Shown here one piece after another: positions 33,540-44,100 of a stretch of 64,000 nucleotides of DNA. The stretch covers positions 16,536,288-16,600,287 of the forward strand of contig NC_092676.1 in assembly GCF_964355755.1 (NCBI RefSeq), in the 5' to 3' direction. Numbering within the stretch: position 1 is the stretch's first letter; the number at the start of each line of letters is the position of its first letter. The position numbers and the translations under genes are program-made. The stretch comes from Antedon mediterranea. Its lineage: Eukaryota > Echinodermata > Crinoidea > Comatulida > Antedonidae. The notes below the pieces were generated by a model that saw only the letters and a list, made by a program, of their open reading frames with translations, ran no database searches and was not told where the DNA came from.

Positions 33540-35330
33540 TAAATCAACTAGCAGATGATTCTGTGTTCTACTTGCAGGATGAATATTCACTAAATACAGC
33601 AATAGAAATTCTTGATAAATTGTCTGGTCTAAATCTCAACTTTGATGGCAGTAATATATTAAGACTAGGCATGCCAATTTTAAAATTGACTGTGTGTTGA
33701 CAGAATAATATGCCAATCAAATGCCTCAGGGTATATTATGTTTCGGGGAATGCTGATCAAGTTTTTACACTTGCCTTAAATTGAAATGAATTAAAAGGGT
33801 TCCCAACATGTGGAAACTAAAAGGTTTATCTTTGATTGGAAAAGTATTAATAATTAAGTCTTTGGTATTACCAATATAATTTTTAATTTAATTTACCAAC
33901 ACCTGATGTAGAATATAATTAGCAAAGTACAAAATATGTTCTTTGATTTTCTTTTGGATGTAAAACCTCCCAAACTAAAAGGAAAAATATTGTGTAATGA
34001 ATTAGACAAGGGTGGTTTAAAATGCCATATTATTTCGAGTTACAAATGTTGTTGGATAAAACGGTACCTGGATGATGGGGATGCAAATTGGAAAGTTTTT
34101 TTAACCACAGAGTTAGAGGCCATTGGTAATAAAAACATAGTCACTTGTAATTTTTTTTTTTAAATCTCTTGACTTACAAAATTATCCGAATTTTATAGAG
34201 ATGTGCTGCTAGCCTGGAGTGCATACCCTTATTTACCTAATCCAGGTACTGCAAATGAAATATGTAGTCAGGTACTTTGGAATTATTTCGTTAAGAGAAC
34301 CTTTAATATCCAAAACTTGTGGTAGAATGCAGGTCTCCGTAATATTAAAGATAGGCCTATAACTAATTCCAAAGGATCTTTCCTCTTTGCAGCGTGAAAC
34401 AAAGTATGGAATTAAAATAGACTTTATTTTGTATGATGCGATTCTATCCCAATAAACTGGAAGGTAATTCTCAATGAAAACCAAAAAATGCTTAATAAAG
34501 CTGATATTTATTGTCATGAAACTGTATTTAAAATTAAAAGAACATTTAATAAAGCATTTCCCACTATTGTAGCAAATGTTACAAACGACATCAATGGAGT
34601 AAATTTGAAATGCTCAAACAAGGGAAATTTTGATTTAAAAAACTTTTTTTTAACTTCATAAGTTACACATTGATGGCAAAGTAAAATCTTTCCAATTTAA
34701 ATACTTACACAAAATTATTTTTACAAATGAAAGGTTGTTCAGGATCGGATGAACTGAATCCGACTTGTGTTCTTTTTGTAAACAAGGCCATATAGATGGC
34801 TGCAGTCGCGTGCTCAAGTTAGTGTTTACCGACCAACCGACCGAATTGCTGAACATTTCGAGTTGAAAAGTGAATCAAATATGATGATATTATTAAAGAA
34901 AGGTTGTAAAACAGAAATCTTGCAAAAAGAGTCCATATTAACATTTAACGCGCAGTGACTTAGCTAGATGAAACTGATATCAAGACAAGGCCATATACAA
35001 GTTAGTGTTTACCGACCGACCAACATAGTGAGCTGTAGAGTCGCGTTGCACGCGACTAAAAGGGGAAAGACAATTTACTTCATATGTTTGTGTATTGCAT
35101 TGTAACATGTGCCGTCCTTTATTGATATTTGTTGAACACCGTCTTTTTAAAGTGACAGGAAATTTAATTAATCTAAACAATGAAATTATTAGATTTGGGA
35201 ACAAAGGCTTACCGAGTATTGTAAATTCTTTAATCCTTTCAACAAAAAATTATATTTATCTGCAGAATAAAAAAATAATGTACCTTATTTTAAAAGCATT
35301 AGGCCTAAGTTCATATTAAACAGATCTACA
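33540..35330 (+). pseudogene. Degraded Tx1/L1-like LINE reverse transcriptase
   Basis: Plus-strand fragments in changing frames read RINQLADDSVFYLQDE (an ADD catalytic-type box), AIEILDKLSGLNLNFD, KTSQTKRKNI, ELDKGGLKCH, WIKRYLDDGDANWKVFL, then FTNERLFRIG and ESDLCSFCKQ at the end of the first block. After an inserted element (34782-35058) the tail continues with IIRFGNKGLPSIVNSLILST and KNYIYLQNKK. This order is typical of the RT-to-C-terminal region of L1/Tx1-group LINEs. Many stops and frameshifts make it a dead copy. Confidence 0.7.
34782..35058 (+). repeat. GACC-family element, copy 3, inserted in a LINE
   Basis: It begins AACAAGGCCATATAGATGGC, has CCGACCAACCGACC, TTTCGAGTTGAAAAGTGAAT and AACATTTAACGCGCAGTG, and ends CGCGACTAAAA. 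The LINE protein similarity stops at its left edge (just after the ESDLCSFCK motif) and resumes after its right edge. This fixes the element's extent. Confidence 0.75.
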
Positions 35331-35339
35331 ATTGACAGT

Positions 35340-36350
35340 TAAGCCTAAACCTACAATGAAAGTTAAGCTGAAGAAAACTACTTTACAAATAACCCACTAT
35401 ATCTTTTAGGAGATTTTTAAATTTATACAACTTTTCAGTATAATCCCAAAAAGAAGGCCATTTCGAAAGGAAGCTTGTTGTTTGCAAAAGTAATCTCGAA
35501 AAGAAGCCTAGAGTATAGTAAAACATTTCCAGACAGACAAACTGATTATTATCAATACCGTAGTAGAAAAAACTTACAGACAATACATGACAATTTATTT
35601 TAACAACATTTTGATTTGAAATGTTCTATTCATTTGCGTTGCTAAGAAATTAAAAGTAGATATTTCTTTCTTTATTTATTTCCATTTATTATAAACATTA
35701 CATTAAGCAAAGTACAAAGAATCTCCACTAAAAATAAATATTTCATAATTTAATTGTTATATTTTTAAAGCATTCATTAGCCTTTATCTTTAAAACATTT
35801 AATATCAGTTTTTATAAGTGAGTATAATAATTGATTATATCTGGTATAAACATAACTTTAGTAAAACAATCCTTCATATCTTTTTAAAAAAAAATTGCAA
35901 TAAAATATTTAAACATAACGGCAGTAATGTGTCCCACCATACAACATGGAAATTTGACTCAGCATTACTAAAATTGAAGTTACTTGCATTATACAGTACT
36001 TACTTAAACATTATTATAGTATTGCAACTATTTATGTCTTTTATTATAGGCATACAAATGTTTGATATTCTGACCATATATGCTGCTGAAATGAAAAAGT
36101 ACATCACTTTAACATAATAATAACTTCGATTATATCATCATCAATCAATAATTATTATAATAATAAATTATAATTATTGTGTATTCATCTTTGCTATTTT
36201 TTAAATTGTAGTTTAATCAAACTTTCTAAACCATGTAAAAATTAATAATTCAGTATTTTGTAATGTGATTATATTTTGAATAAACTTAGAATACAGAAAA
36301 AACATTTTTTATTGTACACTGCCTGTATGTTGCCTTATTTCTAAAAAAAA
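35340..36350. other. AT-rich, no recognisable gene
   Basis: It contains one copy of a dispersed motif (GCAAAAGTAATCTCGAAAAG at about 35485) that also occurs near 46995. Open frames of up to about 100 codons here are AT-rich and without recognisable motifs. Confidence 0.5.
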
Positions 36351-36442
36351 CGTATGGACAAACTTTATATACAATCGAGTAAACATTCTTGAAGTAACGT
36401 GCGATTTTCTGAATGTTGCCCTTACGTAAATTTATATATAGA
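36350..36442 (-). mobile_element. Truncated Helitron 5' end
   Basis: Reading the minus strand from 36442 gives TCTATATATAAATTTACG, then AGGGCAACATTC, then TTTACTCGATTG. This matches the first 90 or so bases of copies A-C with several substitutions. The rest of the element is absent. Confidence 0.75.
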
Positions 36443-36731
36443 TTCAAAATAAGAGTTATTTCTCTTCATTATTAATTTTTTTTTTTAAATAAAAAACAAT
36501 ATAATGAAAAAAAAAATGGATGAGACGTGCTGCTGGCATGGATTATTTGAGGATCCAGGATGTTGAAATAGGGGAATGGTGAAGTGAAGTGCTGAACTCA
36601 GTTTGATGTTTTTTGCAATATTCAATTTTAAGTTTATTTTTATCATTATTATTAACAGAACAAAATATACTAGGCCTAGGACCTAGCCTCGAAGAACATA
36701 ATAATTATTGTGTATTTTATTCGTCTTTGAT

Positions 36732-37537
36732 TTTTAGTCGCGTGGAAGCGACTCTATAGTTCACTATGTCGGTCGGTTGGTCGGTCTGTCTGTCTGTCGG
36801 TCTGTCTGTCGGTCTGTCTGTCTGTCTGTCTGTCTGTCGGTCCGGTATCACTATGCGTTTTATCGCTTTCTGACCTTATCTGGATATCAGTTTAATCTAG
36901 CTAAGTCAATTTTTCACAGAATATTCCTTATGGCCAGGAATCGATGTGGTTATGTTTTCACGGTGCGCAATAAAAAATTACGCGGTCTACGCACGATTTA
37001 ACGAAATCACGTTTGTAATCATATCTTCACAACCATGAATCACAATTAAATAAAATTTGGTACTCATAAATTTCAGGGCATTAATCATCATATGGCAATA
37101 CAATTACGTGCGTAGCGCATGTTACGCATGCGTACGCGCGCTTAAAATTTTCAAAATTTATTTTCGATGAAATAAGAGTACGTTTCAGGCAATTTTAAGC
37201 GTTTACAAAATTGCCATGAGTGCGCATATTTTTACGTGCGCACTGCGCATTAAATGTTATTGCGAACTCTTTTTGCCCGATTTCTGTTTTCTTGACTTAC
37301 TTTTCAACTCGAAATTACGTTATACGAGCACGTCAAAAGTGACAGGCTATGCACGTGTAAATTAAAAAAATATAAATGTTTTTAAACATTTCAACATTTT
37401 TAAACATGTTCAGTAATTTCGGTCAGTATAGTTCACTATGTCGGTCGGTCGGTCTGTCTGTCGGTCTGTCGGTCTGTCTGTCGGTCCGGTATCACTATGC
37501 ATTGTAGCACGCGACTTAATGGCTGTTGGCCTTGTTT
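36732..37537 (-). repeat. GACC-family element, copy 4 (longest)
   Basis: On the plus strand it starts TTTTTAGTCGCGTGGAAGCG, has GGTC/TGTC microsatellites at about 36775-36840 and 37435-37485, and ends GGCTGTTGGCCTTGTT. Between them are GCGCATG/CATGCGCG-rich segments and the AACTCGAAATTACG block. Two copies of TATAGTTCACTATGTCGGTC suggest a nested or duplicated arrangement. Confidence 0.7.
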
Positions 37538-37539
37538 TT

Positions 37540-38700
37540 TTTAATTGTAGTTTAATCAAACTGTTTAAACAATGTAAACATTACTATAATTCAGTATTTT
37601 TTAATGTGATTTAGATTTTGAATAAACTTTTAATACAAAACGTCAGATATAGCAGGTCTAATGTCTTTAACAACAACATCTAGAGAAAAAGAGTACAGTA
37701 ACTTCGATCTGCACTGCGAACGTGCAAGTATGACCTCAGGAGCTCGGGCATGAATCATGAATATTCATGATATATGCACGCCCTCTATAGTTTCTGCCTC
37801 AACCTAATAGGAAAAAAATACGACCCTGACGTATTTCCCCTAGAACTCTATATATGGCTCTGGCGCTAGCGTTACCTACCATCGTGACGTCAGCACCGTC
37901 TTATAACCAATTGTGTTGTCTACCTCGACGTCATATTTACGTCATATGGTAATTTAAATGTGCTAATTGGGAAGTTTAATGTCACATTTATATAATCTAT
38001 TCGCAATGCACTTTGGTGATCTAAAACCACCATTAAGGAGATATATGGCTTCAAAATGATATAGTAAATAGCGGCCATTTTTGAATTTATGCTAATTAAC
38101 ACACTTCCTGACGTCCGATTTTGGTAAACTTTGGAAATTATGTTCGTCAGGCAGCATTGTCACTATATTAACTTTACTTCATATATTTAGCCAAGTTTGA
38201 TTTTTCATTTTTAAGTGATCAAGGACATCACAAGAAACAACTTCCAACTTGTTGTCCAAATTCTAAACGCGTTTTTCATTCGCTGGGGGCGCTTTTTCAA
38301 AATGGCCGCCTATGCTATCAAGTACTTATATCTCGGCAACCACTAATTGCAGAGACTTGGTTTTAGTCTTAAAATGTTCGCAAGGTACATAATTCTATTC
38401 ACTATAATGAAACATTTTTCCCTAAAATGACCGGAAATACTATTTTTGACCTTTGACCTGATCTTATCATATCTCAATAACTATTGGTCAGAAAGAGTTG
38501 ATATTTATCCCAAATTGTTCAGAAAATACATGTTTCTATTTGCTTTAATGCAAAGGTTTGTTTCAAGATGGCCGGAAAAACCATATCTGACCTTTGACCA
38601 TAACCTGTGTGATACAACATGTTGGTTATAGATAACATTTTTTCGACAGATTGCTCAGAACATCCATATTTGTAACACATTATTGATTTTTCAATTATTG
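37540..38700 (+). repeat. Diverged relative of the fold-back arm repeats
   Basis: ATGGCCGCC, ATATCTCGGCAACCACTAAT, TTTGACCTTTGACCTG, TATCTCAATAACTATTGGTC and CAAATTGTTCAGAAAATACA recur at roughly 120 bp steps in 38290-38620. The same vocabulary fills 20560-20990 and its mirror. It precedes another copy of the same transposon protein, which suggests that both belong to one element type. The part 37660-37910 shows no repeat or gene. Confidence 0.6.
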
Positions 38701-38989
38701 ATGCTTTAAAATATTCACTTAAGCTTGGAAACTAAGGTTTTAAAATAAACAAACGCCACTCATTATCTCCATACATAATCCTAGCCTGTGATTGGCTGAA
38801 AGTTCAAGCAGATTAGATTTCATGAGTTTAAATGGTAAGTGTTTTTTAAACCGATTTAAACAGTGTTTGCTGGGAAATCATACTTATTATTAGTACATAT
38901 ACATTTACTTGTATAATAATGTAAAGAAGGTGTCTGATAAGTTCAATTCTTCTGACTTTGCATCTGAATTTGTTAACCTGATTGTTGGT

Positions 38990-39590
38990 ATAAGCGAACC
39001 ATTATGATGAAGTTCGTCTTTTATTTGATCAATATCTATCAGGATCTTTAAAAGAATCTACACAAGCTAAGAGAACACAGAAAATAACTACCATTTACTA
39101 CCATGTCAATGACAACACTGAGATTAAGAACATTAAGACATTTTTATCGCACATAGAGACCAAAGCTGAACTTACAAAATACCTGTCAGAGAAGATACTT
39201 AATCACTTCAAGAACAACACGAAGAAGGTCCTAGTAAAACATCACACGTCCATGATGGCAAACAGTGCAATCTCTCAGAAATTATCATGATGCCAGAGAT
39301 GACACACGGACAACACACATTGGAAGAAGGGGACCAACTGGTCTTATTGAATGCCTTTGATTGTATGAACAAAGACCCAAAGTGCCAATGTTGACATATT
39401 TTCTGTAGATACTGATGTCTTTATCCTTTTAACAGGAAGCTATTCTCCACATTTTGTAGGAAAAGAGGGGAAAAATACCTATATGGGAATGCTATTACCG
39501 ACTTGGAAAACAAATATCAGCAGCACTGATTGGATGGTACGCATTTAAAGGTACAGATAACACAGGTACATTAATTGCTGGTCATATCTT
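38990..39590 (+). pseudogene. Second locus of the CXC/HEE-DTR transposon-type protein
   Basis: Pieces in shifting frames read QYLSGSLKESTQAKRTQK, NIKTFLSHIETKAELTKYLS, EKILNHFKNNTKK, HTLEEGDQLVLLNAF, DTDVFILLTG and YRLGKQISAALIGWYAFKGT. The AELTKYLSE, (H)EE-D and (G/K)GTDNTGT blocks correspond in order to ADLARFLSEE, HEELDTR and GCDTTS of the protein at 21605-22735. Internal stops and frameshifts are numerous. Confidence 0.68.
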
Positions 39591-39638
39591 TGTTGTTTTT
39601 GCTTGCTTTTTTATTTTTAAATGTATTTTTACTGATTT

Positions 39639-40438
39639 CACTCCGGCCGCGCTTCAATCCGGCCGCGATTCATTCCGGCCGCAGCTATGGTGCGCCCAAT
39701 GAATCTTTTTTTTTGACACGTTTTTTTGTAGAGAATCAAAATAAACATTTGTAAAATACAGTATATTTTTTCTCTTTCAGGATCACAACAACATCGCAAG
39801 TGTTTTAAATCAGGTCTAATGCTAAAACAAAATAATTCATGTGTTTTATCTAATGTAATAGGCTAGAGTATATTAATTGTATGTGATTAATTAATGTAAT
39901 TGATTGCAATGTACCCTATAATTATGTCATATCATTTTTATCATATATAAATTAAAATATAAAATCATTGTAAATTGGACTGTAATAAGTATGGGTAATG
40001 GCAAGATAAGTGTTATAAAAATAAGGTTTTTAACTAATTTTTAATGTTAATGTAAAGCTATAAAATGTACATAGAAAGAAATTAAATATTCAAGCATTAA
40101 ACGGGTATTTGATTATTTGAAAGGAAAAAGTTAAGTTAAGTTTAGTTTGAAAGAAAAAGCAGTTCCAACTTCTTTGAATGTTAATGAAAAAAGTAAAATT
40201 GTTGCTAATAAATATTCAACTAGTTCCATTTAGGCTTAAATTCTTTTTTCTTTAAAATTCTTTTGGTCACCAAGAATTTGTTATATTATTCTGAACAGTA
40301 TAGAAAACGTAGATATGGGCGCTCCATACTAACGGCCCCCTTTTTGCACAGGTAAGTCGAATTGAATAGCGGCCGGAGTGCATAACATCGCGTTAAACTG
40401 ATACGGCGGCCGGAGTGAAGCGCGGCCGGAGCGGAGTG
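39639..40438. mobile_element. 800 bp TIR element with iterated CCGGCCGC ends
   Basis: The left end has three spaced repeats: CACTCCGGCCGCGCTTCA, ATCCGGCCGC and ATTCCGGCCGC. The right end has the inverted counterparts, including GGCGGCCGGAGTGAAGCG and CGGCCGGAGCGGAGTG. The GC-rich termini stand out from an AT-rich interior. No target duplication was established, and no protein is encoded. Confidence 0.7.
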
Positions 40439-41116
40439 ATCGGCTTCACAACAAAATATTAATCGATCACCGCTGCCGTAAATTGTTTTATATCATTATT
40501 AATTATACTCCAAGCGGCCAAGTAGTAGAGTTGATTGAAAGAAATCATTCACAGTTCTTTTCTTGAATTGAACTCATTGGGCAGTGAATGCTGGTAGGCC
40601 AAAGTTTTTATATTGTGTTTTTTGGGCCTTGGCCTAGCTAGAGGCTTCATCTAGCCTACTACCTAGGCCTAGGCCTAGTAGTAGCTGCCTAGGCGATAGA
40701 CCTACCTTTTTGTAGTATAGGACAAGTAAGAAGGTCCGGGTCCATCCCATCCCTGCTTAGAGATCTAGGCCTAGCCTAGTCTAATTAGGAATGGAGGTCG
40801 TGTTGAAAAAGAGCGAGCTTATTTAAAAATAAATAAGTTGGTAATAAATACAAAATAGTGTAGGCCTAGCTAGGCCTAAATAGTATTAGTATAGTAATTC
40901 AATTAATTTTGTTTATCTTAATGTCCCATTCCCTACGTTTTTAGATCTAATTCGTCTTTAAACGGTAACAAATGTGAAAATAAGTCGATTACTATAAATC
41001 CCAACATTTATTGCGCGCGGATTGATATTTTCGTTTTTCTTCTTTTTTTTCACCCACTTCTTATAGTTGGAGCACAATACTGTACCTTTTTAACAACAAA
41101 GTTTATTCTTCAACAG
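40439..41116. other. Region upstream of BAK; AGGCCTA tract and inverted repeat fragment
   Basis: CCTAGGCCTAGGCCTAGTAG-type sequence lies at 40600-40760. The block at 40918-41065 is the inverted partner of 31430-31690. A possible acceptor, TTCTTCAACAG, ends at 41116, so BAK may have an upstream non-coding exon, but no matching donor could be chosen. Confidence 0.5.
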
Positions 41117-41169
41117 AATGATATAATTTATAGTGCATAACGCTATATTTGAATACTTCAGAGCCAAAT

Positions 41170-44100
41170 ATGGCTAGCCCAGCTAGGGGTTCGACTACAA
41201 CCATGGTCATTGAGAATGATGAACAGACTGAACAGACTGAAGATGTTGTACAGGGGTTTATGTCACAAAGATTGTATATTGACCTGCAAAATGAGGAGGA
41301 AAATGTAACTTCGGCGACACCCAGTTTATTTGATTTTGAGTCTCCACATCCGCCAAGGTTTGTTTTTAATTTAATTAATTAAAGTTTTTTGTTTCAGTTG
41401 CTTTTTAAAAGATGAAACAGGCTTCCATCTATGAAATTTTGTTCTTGTAATATTTACCCCAGTATTCCCACCACCCATCCTACTGTAGATGCTTTTTTTA
41501 GGCAGAAATCATGAATAATGCATGAGCCTATACCACTCGACCAAACATTTGGCTTGGTGAAAAGGTATTGTGCGATTTCCATGCTTAAACTATATAGTGC
41601 TTTTTATTATTTAATTTAATCATTCATTTATCAATGATTTATATAATTACATTATCCTGTATACTATTTTTTGTTCTCACCATTGTATAGCAATTCAAGA
41701 ATACTAGGTCAACGTCTTGCTGAAGTTGCTGGAGAGTTTGATACACAGTATAACAGAACTATTCAACCAATAGTTCATTCACTCAATATAAGACCTGGTA
41801 CAGCCTTTGAAGCATTTGAACGTATTGCAGAACTGTAAGTCCTTTTGAATTTTGCTAGATTAAGGGACCCCTCAGGATACAAATTTCTTGTAGGAGATTT
41901 AGAGGGCTATCCCTGGTACCATCCTAATATCCCTTGTTTTGTTTTTTCTTCTGTGTTTGTATGGTATCGATCTGTTCAGACACCATATATAATTTACTTC
42001 TTATTCTACAATATCTATGTTAATTATTATCAATGTATGATAATCGGGATGATAATAGTATTATCCGCATATTAAAAATTGATGCTGTACAATATTGTTA
42101 ATAATTATAGGGAAATAATGGAGCCTACTGAAGGTCCTTATACTGTATTATACTTCCAGGGTTCTCGGCATACAGTGCATTTCATAAGGCTTGAGAAGAG
42201 CTACTGCTTTGAAAAAATAAAATGAAATTTATTAAAACCCAGGCTTCCCATATGTATGATGGGAATTAGTTCCTGTAAATGGCCTGTATGAGTATTTGTT
42301 ACAATTGGGCCCACATTAGAAAACTACTGAGAATCTAGGCTTTAGATCAATGGCTTTAAGAAATATGTCTTAAGGTGTTTAGCAGCCTACAGCAGTGGCA
42401 TAAGGACTATGGGTGCTTAATTGCTATACCGAGGGGCCCCAGAGTTTAAGGGGCCTGAGAGCATGAGCAACCAAATGCAACTACCAAGCGTCAGTGGGTG
42501 GGCTCTTAGGAGTGCTAAACCTAAAAATGAGCATCTCTTATATGCGCTATAGGAAGCTGTTGAATTTTAGATATGAATTAATGCACAAATTTTGTGGATC
42601 GGATGTTGTGACATCATCATATTGCCAGTTGAATTATAAACGTTGAATTTTCATATTTTGCGTCATAGTTCATAACATTTAAAAGAGAGCGCATCCATAT
42701 TCTATGTATCCAAATTTCTTCAACACGGAATATGTTGTAGCTCAGATAATTCCCTTCCAAAATTGCTATCTACGTGCTTCATTTTGATGACGTCATCATG
42801 TCAAAAAGTTGAATGAAAGGCGGGTCCCATTATTTTCACCTATTCTTCACTATATGTAGTATATACAGTATATAGTGTATACTATATATACTTATAAAAA
42901 TAAGAGAGCACACTAACATTTTATTTTCTTAAGGTCACAATGGCATAATCTCTTTTATGTGCGCAATACTCTAATGTATGACGTGCATGTGGTGTTTGCA
43001 TGGCGGATAATCTAACTTGTCCATAGTGATGAGTTCAAATCTAGTTATTATTGGTAATTGAAATTGAGTATTTCTTGTCTTTTATTAGTTTGTTCAAAGA
43101 TGGAATTAATTGGGGAAGGATAGTTGCTTTGTTGATGTTTGGTTACCGAATTGCAATAGATTTTTCAAGGAATGCAGCAAATATGATTAAACAAGTTATA
43201 AAAACAGTTGCTAGGTTTATAATAACTCACCGGATTTCAAAATGGATAGCTGAGCAAGGAGGTTGGGTAAGTGTTGTTTTATTTAGTTTTACACTCTCTG
43301 TTTGCGAGTGCTACAATTACGGTAATTGGTTTTCCATTGTTTTTTAAATTTACTTTATTACAGTAGCTCAGTATAAATAATAAAACAACCATTAATATAA
43401 ATATCGACACAAATTTGTATATTATTAAAATAGTGTAATATGTTATAAACAAACTTTAATAAATTTATTATTATAAACACAAATTATAATAACTAGATGG
43501 TACGCTCGCTTCGCTCGCGTAACATCTAGGTCGTGCCCACAGATGGTTCTCGAATACACAGTAATTTCAGCGTAACAAAACTGGTGATTTAAAACGTACG
43601 TACCGCAGGACTATAATACATTGTCGTTTACAGAAATGAATAAAAAGACACGATGATTTATGTAGTCAACTAAAATTAGCACCCTGGGAATTACTTCCGA
43701 AGGAGAAACTTATCACAAAATGAGTCCAAATTTTTGATTTGAACTCATTTAAAGAAACCCAATTTGTGTTTTTATGTAACATTAGGGTTGAGGGATGGGA
43801 AAGCGGATAGGTACAAAGAGGAACAATTTTTAAATATATTCTTTATTCACTCAGTAACGAAATATTTTGTTCATGTTTTATTGGCCTATAAATAATATAC
43901 CTCTAAATACAGTCAAACATTTGCGATTTAATACTTTGTTAAAACTGTCACTGTCATAATCGATTGAAATATTAAAGTACATGTCACGATACACCACTAC
44001 GACGTTTATATTATTGGTAATTATTAATTAATACAAACGTTGAGAAGGAACTGTCAGTATAAAGTTTATTTGTATATAATAATGTGTTTATATCTAACAG

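Noticed and set aside
35818-36117. 99-codon open frame with hydrophobic stretches
   Set aside because: AT-rich composition alone yields Ile/Phe/Tyr/Lys-rich peptides. No start context, splice support or similarity was found.
43051-43347. Single-exon membrane protein frame
   Set aside because: Its similarity is confined to 43089-43266, a BAK exon with splice sites at both ends. The extensions are intron.
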